Shown: positions 33,145 through 42,059 of the stretch, piece after piece
Layout: the number at the start of each line of letters is the position of its first letter
Numbering within the stretch: position 1 is the first letter of the stretch
IMG/VR virus record: IMGVR_UViG_3300024262_006261
Coordinates: 1-55,999 of that record
Direction: 5' to 3' (one strand)
DNA: 55,999 nucleotides
DNA from: a virus
Position numbers and translations under genes: made by a program
Notes under the pieces: generated by a model
The model's input: only the letters and a program-made list of their open reading frames with translations
The model's database searches: none
What the model was told of the DNA's origin: nothing

Positions 33145-34302
33145 TCATGCAGACCTTAATAGCAAATTAGAATTCACTATATCCTTTTTTATTTCGTCTA
33201 ATTTTTCGTTTGTATAGTTCAAGTAAAAATAATTCGTATCTATGCACAATTCTTGATAATAAATAGACTTATAGGCCTCATCTTCTTTTAACCGTTTACA
33301 AGATCCACAAGGCTTGTTAAAAATGGTTTTGTACATCCCAACTTTATAACCATTATCCCATACCTTTACACCAAATAGCAAATCATGAAATATACTGGGC
33401 TTGCCGACTTTATGTATAATCTCAAAGCCACCCAATTCTATGTAAGAAGATCTTCTTACAAAATAAGGCCCTACAATTGCTGCCATGATATAAGTAAAAG
33501 GTATTTTATTAACCGTCAAGCTACTTACCTCTAAAGAACCTCTAGCAAAACGGTCTTCCCTTATAAACCTCTCTGGACAAACAACCTTATGAATATTTAT
33601 AGAAGCCATCCCACCCAAAACCACAAGAATAGGTAGTACTTCTAGCAATTCTTTTCCTTGTTCGAACCATATTCCTTTATCGTCTGGAATAATATCATCC
33701 CCTTGGAATAAGCAACACACATCAGAAGAGGCTTCTCTTATAGCAAAATCAAAACACCTCAGTTCGTGGATATTACGACTATACCTGATTTTAATTCTCT
33801 TGTCTTTTTGGGAGTATTCTTCCCATTTTTCCTTAGATCCGTCCGAAGATCCATCCTCACAAATAATGATCTCATCAAAATCTATATCTTGTAAACCATT
33901 ATAGAGTTGGTCTATGTTCTTTCTATTGTTAAATGAATGAATAATACAACCAATTGTCAACGATTGTGCCTTTGGTAAATCTATATTTACCTTTTCCAAT
34001 TTCTGTAATTCCGAAAACATCGAATTGTCATAATCTCGTCTTACGGTATGCTTCAAAATCTTGTGTGCTCTACTGTTCTTTGGGGATAATAATCCTAACT
34101 CTACTTTATGTTTATCAATAAGAAGATTTGAATATACCTTAATTTTTTTCTCTGTACAACTTTCACAAGTACTACTTTTTACCAAACACGAACTTTCTGG
34201 CAAAGGATAGGTTTTATTTGCTTCTTTGAATATTTCCAAACAAGCAAAAATATCCTCTTCGTCTGTTGGCTTTTGACATTCCTTTAATTCTATAATATTC
34301 AT
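33145..34302 (-). CDS. GT2-like glycosyltransferase with Cys-rich N-terminal region
   Basis: This is a 385-residue protein. The first 120 residues are unusual, with a CLVKSSTCESCTEKK cluster of four Cys that might bind a metal. From about 125 comes a GT-A domain: LTIGCIIHSFNNRKNIDQL, EIIICEDGSSDGS, RNIHELRCFDFAI, and CCLFQGDDIIPDD (DD motif). It is the first island gene downstream of the poly-Thr gene, three bases away, which makes it a candidate for modifying that protein. Confidence 0.75.
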   Translation of the reverse strand: MNIIELKECQKPTDEEDIFACLEIFKEANKTYPLPESSCLVKSSTCESCTEKKIKVYSNLLIDKHKVELGLLSPKNSRAHKILKHTVRRDYDNSMFSELQKLEKVNIDLPKAQSLTIGCIIHSFNNRKNIDQLYNGLQDIDFDEIIICEDGSSDGSKEKWEEYSQKDKRIKIRYSRNIHELRCFDFAIREASSDVCCLFQGDDIIPDDKGIWFEQGKELLEVLPILVVLGGMASINIHKVVCPERFIREDRFARGSLEVSSLTVNKIPFTYIMAAIVGPYFVRRSSYIELGGFEIIHKVGKPSIFHDLLFGVKVWDNGYKVGMYKTIFNKPCGSCKRLKEDEAYKSIYYQELCIDTNYFYLNYTNEKLDEIKKDIVNSNLLLRSA

Positions 34303-34305
34303 AAT

Positions 34306-34881
34306 TTAAGGTGTACAAACTTCTAAAGGTGATTTCATCCTATAGTAGCACGTACAAATTCCATAAGTACCTTGATCTTCCCAAGTATAATAATTAGGTG
34401 TATCCGGTTCATACCATATCCAAACAAATTCTTCAGGCGACAGGCATTTATCACCCGTACAATTACTTATACAATCTTCCTCAGTTTGGGGCGAAGAACT
34501 AAAAGACAAAGTCCCATACTGAGTCGTAGTCGTAGTCGTAGTCGTAGTCGTAGTCGTAGTCGTAGTTGTGGTCGTAGTTGTGGTCGTTGTTGTCGTAGTT
34601 GTGGTCGTTGTTGTGGTCGTTGTTGTCGTAGTCGTTGTAGTGGTTGTAGTGGTTGTAGTGGTTGTAGTCGTAGTGGTTGTTGTCGTGGTAGTCGTAGTCG
34701 TCGTTGTCGTAGTTGTGGTAGTGGTTGTGGTAGTGGTTGTAGTCGTGGTAGTCGTAGTCGTGGTTGTCGTTGTAGTCGTCGTTGTCGTAGTAGTCGTAGT
34801 CGTAGTCGTGGTTGTCGTGGTAGTTACAGGAGTAATAGTGTACTCTATCTCTTCTTCCATTATCAATTCTATATCTGTCAT
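34306..34881 (-). CDS. poly-threonine protein with Cys-rich C-terminal domain
   Basis: This 191-residue protein has a 19-residue acidic head (MTDIELIMEEEIEYTITPV), then 101 consecutive threonines (residues 20-120), then a 71-residue tail with six Cys, a CISNCTGDKC cluster, several aromatic residues and a CTCYY turn. All four Thr codons are mixed through the tract. The gene lies between tail-fibre-type genes and the glycosyltransferase island, in one orientation and almost without gaps. A mucin-like O-glycosylated stalk or virion appendage is my inference. No signal peptide is seen. Nothing suggests catalysis. Confidence 0.8.
   Translation of the reverse strand: MTDIELIMEEEIEYTITPVTTTTTTTTTTTTTTTTTTTTTTTTTTTTTTTTTTTTTTTTTTTTTTTTTTTTTTTTTTTTTTTTTTTTTTTTTTTTTTTTTTTTTTTTTTTTTTTTTTTTTQYGTLSFSSSPQTEEDCISNCTGDKCLSPEEFVWIWYEPDTPNYYTWEDQGTYGICTCYYRMKSPLEVCTP
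34522..34824 (-). repeat. 303-bp ACN trinucleotide tract encoding 101 Thr
   Basis: Every triplet on the minus strand is ACT, ACG, ACA or ACC in irregular order. Third positions vary while the first two never do, which points to retention of Thr in the protein. The tract is also likely to change length by slippage or recombination, and assemblers may misjudge its length. Confidence 0.9.
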
Positions 34882-34887
34882 GATTTA

Positions 34888-35931
34888 TTACGAGGGATCT
34901 ATATTATATCCACCGCCGTAGGCAATGTAATAGAAAGTAGCATTCGTTTCATTACCACGATCTTGATTACCAGGAAATGTTATTGTTTTGGTTGCAGTAT
35001 TCACAGTAAAAGAACGATCACCGGTTATTGTATTACCACTAACACCTGATTTATTGAAAGGCTGTGGAGGATCATGCTCCGCTATTTTATCTACTTGATT
35101 ATAATACCAAAATTGATCGCCATGAGTTTGGGTATTATTCCATACATGAACATATATAGGAGTGAAAGGAAGAACAACAGTTTTATCTACTTCACCCCCT
35201 GCTGCCGAACCGGAAGCAAATTGTGTTTGATGATGGTCCATATTGATAAACGGACGAAGGTCTGTTATATCGTCTGTCGATATATCTGCACTTGCTGCTA
35301 CGGATGCTATCACTAACTTCCCATCAAAGGCCGTACTGGTTGTTATTCCTACAACCCCGGTATAGGTATCTATATAAATATAAACAGTACTACCAGAATA
35401 AGCACTCAATTCTATCTGTTGGTCGTATATGGTATAAATAGTAGAGGGAGATTGCACTACACCTCTTCTAATAAATACCTTCGTACTGGTTCCTCTATTA
35501 TCTTCTACCACTTTTAAGTACAGGTCCATCGTATTAGGTGTACTTCTCGTATTGTAATCTATACCACCAGCAGTATATCTCCCCAATATCAAATCATTAT
35601 CAAGCGGAGTAGCTACACTCTTCAACTCCATATAATCTGCAGTTGCACTACCTGTATATGTCCACCTTGCTACAATATAATGATTCAATGTTACAGAAGA
35701 AATGGTGTAAGCAACCGCAGTTTCTACACGAACTTGGTGACTTCCATCTGTCGAATGTTTTATTTCACATACGAGAGGAGACACGGTTATATTAGAACCG
35801 GACCGCGATAGCCAACCTCCTTTGTATATTCCTGTTAAACGAATATCCTTGAACCGCTTATTTACGACAGTAGAATCTACCCTATCATAATATTTTATGG
35901 TTACGGTTTGAGAACCTACATTGCTTGCCAT
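34888..35931 (-). CDS. probable tail fibre / baseplate-attached structural protein
   Basis: This 347-residue protein is rich in Ser, Thr, Tyr and Val with predicted beta structure throughout (VGSQTVTIKYYDRVD, YIYIDTYTGVVGITTST, TATKTITFPGNQDR). A central ITDLRPFINMDHHQTQF segment resembles phage fibre or collar-like proteins that end in a binding domain. It follows the I-like baseplate gene, the usual site of fibres in contractile phages. Receptor-binding cannot be shown from sequence. Confidence 0.55.
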   Translation of the reverse strand: MASNVGSQTVTIKYYDRVDSTVVNKRFKDIRLTGIYKGGWLSRSGSNITVSPLVCEIKHSTDGSHQVRVETAVAYTISSVTLNHYIVARWTYTGSATADYMELKSVATPLDNDLILGRYTAGGIDYNTRSTPNTMDLYLKVVEDNRGTSTKVFIRRGVVQSPSTIYTIYDQQIELSAYSGSTVYIYIDTYTGVVGITTSTAFDGKLVIASVAASADISTDDITDLRPFINMDHHQTQFASGSAAGGEVDKTVVLPFTPIYVHVWNNTQTHGDQFWYYNQVDKIAEHDPPQPFNKSGVSGNTITGDRSFTVNTATKTITFPGNQDRGNETNATFYYIAYGGGYNIDPS

Positions 35932-35957
35932 AATAAACTCTCCTTATATATAATAAA

Positions 35958-37142
35958 TTAATCTGTGCTAACATATACATATATCCACAATTCCAATCCA
36001 GTATCCTTATAAATCTCTGGGAATAGGGCTACATAGGTTATAGCCGACCCTTCATACAAAGCTAATTCTGTCACTCCTGATAATACGGTAGCAGCCGGTA
36101 TCCTAATAGTGTATAGAACTCCAGAAGCATAGCTTGTCGTATCCACAGTTATATCAGTTCCAGTCTCAACTATATTTTCTAAGTCCCACCCTACAGTATT
36201 CAAAGATGCTTCTGCTATTTCTAATCTCTCGGCCAATGTATAGCATTTATTACCTGTTCCTAACTTCCATGTATCTATATCAAATTGCTCTGTTCCCACA
36301 CCTTGATCAAAATACCATGTCTCTGCTGGATCATCAAAGTAAATATCAGCCCCTCCCTCATCTGCACGAGAATCAAAGTATATGATAGTCGTAGTAGGAT
36401 CACGCAATCTCCAAGTAACCCAACCCGATTCGACATTTTGAGTAATTCCACCTCCCTCTTGTCCAGAATCTAGCAACGAAGTAGACAATAATGTAGTACC
36501 ATTTATTATCAAACTCAACTGAATAATTCTCGTCGGAACTGTATGAGCAGGCCTTATCCTTTCTATATAATCAAATATATCTTCATTTTGAGAATCGGAC
36601 CAAAGATAAGGATAATCGGTAGAATCTTCGCCTTCATACACAACATCTAACGATACATTGAAACCAAAATGAGGACTCTTATAATATGTAGAATCTAGAC
36701 CAGGGGGATTCTCATCCTCACCTCCAACAAACCATTCTTTTGGAACAAAAGTTTCGTAGTCATCTGTATAAAGGTCATAAATATCTATTGTCTTTCCTAT
36801 AATACCAGCCACAATATTCATTGCTTGGTAGGTTCCCTTCATTTTATACCAATCAACAGCATTGGTTATTTCTCGGCGGGATTCTACCTCAGTTCTTGCA
36901 TCTGTATCCAACAATTTGACATCGACCAAGGTTGCTAGATGTTTAAGATACTCCTCCCTAACCTTGTAAGGATCTACAATAAGATTAAGGTCTTCTATGT
37001 CCTGTAACCAACCACCTACAAGCAGGCTGAGTTCCTCTACAAGCTGAACAAGAATAGGAGAATCTCTAAACTTCTCAGGAATATATTGGAGCAAGTCTAG
37101 GTCGTATTTCTTACTCAATATTATATCGAACTCTATACGCAT
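35958..37142 (-). CDS. P2 gpI-like baseplate wedge protein
   Basis: This 394-residue protein has the N-terminal pattern of phage tail protein I: YDLDLLQYIPEKFRDSP, LLVGGWLQDIEDL, VREEYLKHLATLVDVKLL and NAVDWYKMKGTYQAMNIVAGIIG. The C-terminal part is beta-rich and family-specific. It follows the J-like gene with one gene between. It should join the baseplate periphery and anchor fibres. Confidence 0.75.
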   Translation of the reverse strand: MRIEFDIILSKKYDLDLLQYIPEKFRDSPILVQLVEELSLLVGGWLQDIEDLNLIVDPYKVREEYLKHLATLVDVKLLDTDARTEVESRREITNAVDWYKMKGTYQAMNIVAGIIGKTIDIYDLYTDDYETFVPKEWFVGGEDENPPGLDSTYYKSPHFGFNVSLDVVYEGEDSTDYPYLWSDSQNEDIFDYIERIRPAHTVPTRIIQLSLIINGTTLLSTSLLDSGQEGGGITQNVESGWVTWRLRDPTTTIIYFDSRADEGGADIYFDDPAETWYFDQGVGTEQFDIDTWKLGTGNKCYTLAERLEIAEASLNTVGWDLENIVETGTDITVDTTSYASGVLYTIRIPAATVLSGVTELALYEGSAITYVALFPEIYKDTGLELWIYVYVSTD

Positions 37143-37143
37143 A

Positions 37144-37641
37144 TCACATAGCCTTAATCTTTATAGAAAACGTCAAATCTTCCCCATCTTGTATAGTAAT
37201 CGTGGTGGGTAGAGAAAGAAAACTCAATAAATAACCTACATCTGTCGCTGATGTAGCCATAAAAGCCTTATTCAAAGGTCCTATCAAACCTCCCGAAGCT
37301 GTTATAGTCATTTCCTTCGATGTTATTTGATAGTCCCCCTCGTTCAATTCCAAGGTAGGAAAACTGACTTCACTCCTGGGTAACTCTGCTCTAGCATATC
37401 CATTAACACCACTATCTGGTTCGTTTGGAATATGAACCAATTGTGAGTCTTCGTTTATCTCCCCATAGCAAAATCCTATATAGAAAGAAGTAGGAACATT
37501 GCTCCCTCTAAAAAAGGCATCCAGTACTATCATCTCCCCTTCGTTCACAAGAGCATTTCGCTTTGTTATCTCCCAAAGCACCTTCCCTTTACGTATTTGC
37601 TTGATATTCCAAATGCCTTCAAAAAATTTATGTTTGCCCAT
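37144..37641 (-). CDS. baseplate-region hypothetical structural protein
   Basis: The ATG at 37641 has GGAG seven bases upstream and is preferred over the ATG four codons earlier. The 165-residue product (GKHKFFEGIWNIKQIRKGK ... YARAELPRSEVSFP ... DLTFSIKIKAM) is beta-rich and resembles small proteins often found between gpJ and gpI genes. Its role is not known. Confidence 0.55.
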   Translation of the reverse strand: MGKHKFFEGIWNIKQIRKGKVLWEITKRNALVNEGEMIVLDAFFRGSNVPTSFYIGFCYGEINEDSQLVHIPNEPDSGVNGYARAELPRSEVSFPTLELNEGDYQITSKEMTITASGGLIGPLNKAFMATSATDVGYLLSFLSLPTTITIQDGEDLTFSIKIKAM

Positions 37642-37657
37642 TATAATCTCCATTTTC

Positions 37658-39442
37658 TTAACTATCTAATGCAATAGAAGTCATATCTACCGTACTATTA
37701 TACATCCGACAAACCTGCCGATTAGATACTATTATATCTCCATCTTCGTCCTGTTGATAACGAACATAAACGGTATCCGATGGTGTAGAATCAAAGCTCA
37801 AAGTTATAACTCCAGTGGTATAATTAATTGTTCCTGTAAAATTATATGCAGCTTCCAACACAGTAAATGCTTCGGAGCCGTCATCTATACCAACCTGAGT
37901 ATCTCCTACATAAACCTTGACAGACTCTTCTAATACCTCTGTTGCCTCTAATGTATCGCTGTAACTGGTACCGGAACCATCTATTTCCTGTCTTATTTCT
38001 AGTGTCATGTGATGATATTTTACTGCAGACAAACTATCCACAACATCTACCAAATTAGAATGATACTTAGGTGTTCCTAATTTTGTGGTAGTTCCTAACT
38101 GAAATCTAGCCAATAAAGCTGCAATGATATTAGCTTGGGTTTCTGTTAGGGATTCTCCTTGGTTAACCACTACCTCTAATACTGGAACGATATCCAAAAT
38201 TACAGGGTCTATAAACTCATATTTGACTGTGATAACAGATTGATTATATAGAGCAGTAGCTATTTCTCCCTCCCTTGTTGTAGTCAAGCCTTCCCAACTC
38301 TTCCTTAAGATACATAATCTAACAGTATTGAACAAATCATAGTTAGGAGGAGACTCTTCATTTTCTCCCCAAACATTAGCATTAGCTACATCGCTCATAT
38401 TTTCTAAGATAGCTATAAAATCATTTCTTGTTACTGCTCTATCTCCTGTAGCAAAGACTCTAGGAGCTTCTGATTTAATTTCTTCTATACTCTCTTCGGA
38501 ATCGCCGCCTTCAAACCCAAAAATAGTAGTATCATCACTATCCGAATCGTCTTCTGGATTGGTTACAGATATATTAGTAACCACATCTGTATTAGCATCG
38601 AATATAGTAGATTCTATCGTTGTTATCTTATCGGGTAGGAATATATTACCTTTCTCTCCTACAGTCTTAACATAGGTTATCCTTATCTTGGAATTAAGAG
38701 GAGGGGCCTTACCCTGCGTTCCGTTGCCAAATCGTAAGGTTAAAGAATTATCTAACTCCTGTATCAATGTAAAGTGTTCGTCGTCGGTCTCAGAAGCAAT
38801 AAAAGACGATACCTTCTCCCATTCATCCCAATTCCCCTCAGGATTATCAACATCTCTTATCTCGTCTATTTCTACCTGGAATATGTCGTTTTCCGTATCT
38901 GTATCAGAAATAAAATATACCTGATTAGCAGCACCATTAGACGTGATTTCTTTTACAACCATCTTTCCTTGTATTGCTTTGAGGTCTACACTTGTATCAC
39001 CTACAGCAATAGCCCCTCCTCCTCTAATCACACCGGGTCTTTCCGGATCAGTACTCTTTTCACCCACAAAGTATTCTGTCCCATCCGACGAAGAACATAT
39101 CACACCTATAGGGATACCCACACTAACAGAAGACTTCGTTGCTATAGTAAATCTTAGTGTGCCTGTAGCAGACGTCTTTCTCTTGACTGAATAATTTATG
39201 AGTTTGACTAAATTGACAACACTAGAATAATTTTGTGCTGTGTCTAGATAGCATTCTTCCGCTCTTCTCTCTAAATAATAAAGAACAAGATTAGCCACGA
39301 ATGCGTAAAATTCGATAAGCATCTCTCCCGTAGAAGAAACGTAAGCATCTTTCCATGCATCCCTTAATTTAAGTCTATCTTGTAACTGCGATACAAGATT
39401 ATCAAAATCGTAATCTGTATAATTAAGCAAATTGGTAGCCAT
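37658..39442 (-). CDS. baseplate J-like protein (gpJ/gp6-type wedge)
   Basis: This 594-residue protein begins NLLNYTDYDFDNLVSQL and RDAWKDAYVSSTGEMLIEFYAFVANLVLYYLERRAEECYLDTA in the classic J-like N-terminus. It continues with a beta domain (VGIPIGVICSSSDGTEYF), RFGNGTQGKAPP, and APRVFATGDRAVTRNDFIAI. These are hallmarks of the wedge protein that links baseplate arms in contractile tails. It sits in canonical order after the gp25-like gene. Confidence 0.9.
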   Translation of the reverse strand: MATNLLNYTDYDFDNLVSQLQDRLKLRDAWKDAYVSSTGEMLIEFYAFVANLVLYYLERRAEECYLDTAQNYSSVVNLVKLINYSVKRKTSATGTLRFTIATKSSVSVGIPIGVICSSSDGTEYFVGEKSTDPERPGVIRGGGAIAVGDTSVDLKAIQGKMVVKEITSNGAANQVYFISDTDTENDIFQVEIDEIRDVDNPEGNWDEWEKVSSFIASETDDEHFTLIQELDNSLTLRFGNGTQGKAPPLNSKIRITYVKTVGEKGNIFLPDKITTIESTIFDANTDVVTNISVTNPEDDSDSDDTTIFGFEGGDSEESIEEIKSEAPRVFATGDRAVTRNDFIAILENMSDVANANVWGENEESPPNYDLFNTVRLCILRKSWEGLTTTREGEIATALYNQSVITVKYEFIDPVILDIVPVLEVVVNQGESLTETQANIIAALLARFQLGTTTKLGTPKYHSNLVDVVDSLSAVKYHHMTLEIRQEIDGSGTSYSDTLEATEVLEESVKVYVGDTQVGIDDGSEAFTVLEAAYNFTGTINYTTGVITLSFDSTPSDTVYVRYQQDEDGDIIVSNRQVCRMYNSTVDMTSIALDS

Positions 39443-39864
39443 TATTGCACTCCTGAGGCGAATACTGAATTATGCTGAAATATTTGGTCATATCCTCTAA
39501 TAGAAAAAGATACCGTAATATTTACCTGATGCCGTTCCGGCATTCTTGTTATATCTATTCCATTAACTATAACTCTATCATCATAACGAGTTATCTTTGT
39601 CATACATTCTTCCCTAATTAAATCTTCTAAATCCTCCGATAAGGGATTGAATACCAATCGTTGTATATGAGAAGCAAAACCAGGTCTCATCACCCTTTCC
39701 ATTGGATACGTTCTAAGTATATTATCTATAGAAGTCCGAACAGCCTCTACATTTATCACCTTCTTTATACCACCCTCTTTATCGGGTATTAGCTCGTGGT
39801 GCAAATCGCTCCACACCTCTCCCACAGTTCTATATATACCTTCTACATGCTTTTGTCTTTGCAT
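39442..39864 (-). CDS. gp25-like baseplate wedge protein
   Basis: This 140-residue protein has VEAVRTSIDNILRTYPMERVMRPGFASHIQRLVFNPL followed by DLIREECMTKITRYDDRVIV, the gpW/gp25 fold of contractile-tail baseplates. It shares a one-base boundary with the J-like gene. It should bind sheath and wedge at the start of tail contraction. Confidence 0.88.
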   Translation of the reverse strand: MQRQKHVEGIYRTVGEVWSDLHHELIPDKEGGIKKVINVEAVRTSIDNILRTYPMERVMRPGFASHIQRLVFNPLSEDLEDLIREECMTKITRYDDRVIVNGIDITRMPERHQVNITVSFSIRGYDQIFQHNSVFASGVQ

Positions 39865-39867
39865 AAT

Positions 39868-40149
39868 TTATTCCGCCGAGACCGAGCGTCCTGTTGCCAA
39901 AATTGTAGCTCCACAAGAGGTCCTGGCTCCTTCTGTAATTATCAATTTACCATTAATGAAACTCTTTGTTGTAACAGCAGTACTAACAATTTTACTACCG
40001 TGTTCACTACAATGATAAGAAGCTCCCACAACAGCTATCTCTACCCCTTCAGCCTTTACCGAGCCGTCCTGTCCTGAACCCGTTATGGTTCCAGGATGAG
40101 AAGAACCATGTTTTCCAACATCTCCAACACATGCTACACTCTTTGTCAT
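39868..40149 (-). CDS. PAAR-motif spike tip protein
   Basis: This 93-residue protein has CVGDVGKHGSSHPGTITGSG, CSEHGSKIVS, and FINGKLIITEGARTSCG. These are the repeated Pro/Ala/Gly-rich strands and metal-ligand His/Cys of PAAR tips. It should cap the spike encoded next door and pierce the host envelope. Confidence 0.88.
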   Translation of the reverse strand: MTKSVACVGDVGKHGSSHPGTITGSGQDGSVKAEGVEIAVVGASYHCSEHGSKIVSTAVTTKSFINGKLIITEGARTSCGATILATGRSVSAE

Positions 40150-40169
40150 AATTTCCTCTTTACTAATCC

Positions 40170-40661
40170 TTATGGATTAATACTTACAGAACCACCACTA
40201 ATTATTATCTCTCCTGAAGAGCTCATTCTAATATACGATCCACTAGGATGTTCTACAAGCACTAATTCAGAACCATTTGTATCATCTATGGTTATTTCTA
40301 TACCGTTCTCAGTCTTCCAAACCTTCCTATTTGGATAATTTGTAGATACTCCGGAAGGAATACCATAAGTCTTTGTTTGAGCTTCTGCAAAATATACAGG
40401 CTGGTAAACATCCCCAGCCTCGAAAAATACAAATACAAATGAGCCTTCTTTAGGTATAGCCAAAGCTCCAAACCCATCTCCAGCCCCATCAAATAAAGGC
40501 ATTGCAGGAACTGCCCAAGGTAGATATTCAGTATCTATACCGTCAAACATAGGATAGACTTTTACTCGTATCCGGCCCTGTTTCAATGGATCTTCATTAT
40601 CCATAACCAATCCACGGTATATGCCGTGATACTTCAAACTGGTTTTGTTAAAACTTATCAT
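40170..40661 (-). CDS. gp5/VgrG-like tail spike OB-fold protein
   Basis: This 163-residue protein has YHGIYRGLVMDNEDPLKQGRIRVKVYP, the OB-fold start of gp5/gpV, then LPWAVPAMPLFDGAGDGFGALAIPKEGSFVFVFFE and a beta-helix-like tail with ENGIEITIDDTNGSEL and PSGSYIRMSSSGEIIIS. It lacks the lysozyme domain of T4 gp5. It precedes the PAAR gene by 20 bases. Confidence 0.85.
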   Translation of the reverse strand: MISFNKTSLKYHGIYRGLVMDNEDPLKQGRIRVKVYPMFDGIDTEYLPWAVPAMPLFDGAGDGFGALAIPKEGSFVFVFFEAGDVYQPVYFAEAQTKTYGIPSGVSTNYPNRKVWKTENGIEITIDDTNGSELVLVEHPSGSYIRMSSSGEIIISGGSVSINP

Positions 40662-40677
40662 AACATAATCTCAAAAC

Positions 40678-40715
40678 GTAGCTTGCGAGCCTACATCTAT
40701 CAACCCGCAAGCTAC
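40678..40715 (-). promoter_or_regulatory. 10-bp perfect hairpin between hub and spike genes
   Basis: GTAGCTTGCG (40678-40687) and CGCAAGCTAC (40706-40715) are exact reverse complements around an 18-base loop. On the minus strand the stem is followed by GTTTTGAG, a weak T-tract. It could be a leaky terminator that tunes spike and baseplate expression, or an mRNA end stabiliser. Confidence 0.5.
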
Positions 40716-40751
40716 TAGGAGGAGGAGAATAAAAAATCATTTAAATTATAA

Positions 40752-42059
40752 TCATGTCAAACCTGGGATATCTATCCCATCTGTATCTCCTATAACCCTA
40801 CCCACACTGGACTCTCCTAACGATTGAATAGGTGCCCCTTTCGCTGGAACATCCTGAGCATTTCTCTTAACAAAATTAGCAGCGGCGTACAGAGTGTTTC
40901 TTGCATCCGTATCGACACCAGAACGAATCAATAATAATCTCGTTAGGAACTCTCCACCAAAGGCATGAATAACTCTTTTAATCATCCAATAGCCATTGTA
41001 AGGCATCCCCGTCACACTACTTTCATTTATACTTTGTGGAAAAAAAACTAGAACAATATCTCCTGGTTGAGCCCCTGGTAGTCCTCTAGATGTTATCCAC
41101 AATTGGACCAGATTAGTCGTCCTTTCATAATACTCTCTTCCTACCCTCCCTTTGAAATCAGAGGAAAAACTATTACCCCGTCCTAATGTATAAAATGCTG
41201 TATCGTCTACTTCTCCTTGGATATCCTTATCTTCTAATAAAAAGTATTGGCTCAATGATGGATATGCGTCTATACTTATCGAAGAATCATTGACATACCC
41301 ATCATTGTCATAATCAAAATATCCATAGTTCTGCGACTTTCCTCCAAACATCCCTAGCACCTGCATATTATTATAAATTTTATAATCCAAAATAGGCTCT
41401 ACATTTTTTATTGGGACGTCTCCATGTACAAAGGTGTACTTGGTTTCTTCCATGACAAAGTCGTGCAAGGACCTAAATACAAAAACAGACTTTCCAAGAT
41501 TCCTTTCTATGAAGCAAGAATAATAAAACTCCCAGAGTAGAAATCCCTTGATATTTCTCTTCAAATATCTCAACAAATCGATATTAGACCAAGCAGGTTG
41601 TATCAATGTTTTTCTAATTTCTTCTAGAGTAGGCGACACCTCTGTGCTATCTACATTGAACTCATCATTAGCAATATCTTCCAAAATAGTCTTTACTGAA
41701 CCGTTAAACCCCCGAGACTTCAACGGAGAAAATAAATTATCTACCTTTAGATAACCAGTAACTCTATATGCATTATCATCAGGAAAACTTCTGTACAATT
41801 CAAAATCATAGGTATTATATTCTGAAGCAGAAAGGTCCCTTGCCATTTCCAATCTAATATCATTTAATCGTCTATCAGGAGGTATAGACTGATGAACCAA
41901 ACCGTGTTCGCTCTTCAAGGTGAGATCTAATATAGGAACAAAATAATCTAGATCCGAGGTTATCGTACAACCTAAGAGTATATCTGGAGAATGAACTACT
42001 TCTGTATCGTCTCCAAATACAATTCGCAATACATAACTATCTCTAAGTTCTACAGCCAT
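40752..42059 (-). CDS. baseplate hub protein (gp27/gpD-like)
   Basis: This 435-residue protein has ILGCTITSDLDYFVPILDLTLKSE, TGYLKVDNLFSPLKSRGFNGSVKTIL, and a late PGAQPGDIVLVFFPQ and YNGYWMIKRVIHAFGG. That arrangement fits hub proteins that form the trimer around the spike. It lies between the gp53-like and spike genes, as expected for a hub. By-eye assignment; the fold would need a structural search. Confidence 0.7.
   Translation of the reverse strand: MAVELRDSYVLRIVFGDDTEVVHSPDILLGCTITSDLDYFVPILDLTLKSEHGLVHQSIPPDRRLNDIRLEMARDLSASEYNTYDFELYRSFPDDNAYRVTGYLKVDNLFSPLKSRGFNGSVKTILEDIANDEFNVDSTEVSPTLEEIRKTLIQPAWSNIDLLRYLKRNIKGFLLWEFYYSCFIERNLGKSVFVFRSLHDFVMEETKYTFVHGDVPIKNVEPILDYKIYNNMQVLGMFGGKSQNYGYFDYDNDGYVNDSSISIDAYPSLSQYFLLEDKDIQGEVDDTAFYTLGRGNSFSSDFKGRVGREYYERTTNLVQLWITSRGLPGAQPGDIVLVFFPQSINESSVTGMPYNGYWMIKRVIHAFGGEFLTRLLLIRSGVDTDARNTLYAAANFVKRNAQDVPAKGAPIQSLGESSVGRVIGDTDGIDIPGLT

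Noticed and set aside
34372-35049. Plus-strand frames of Val or Arg/Ser repeats opposite the poly-Thr gene
   Set aside because: They are shadows of the ACN tract. The third-position variation fits Thr coding on the minus strand, and no ribosome-binding site is present.
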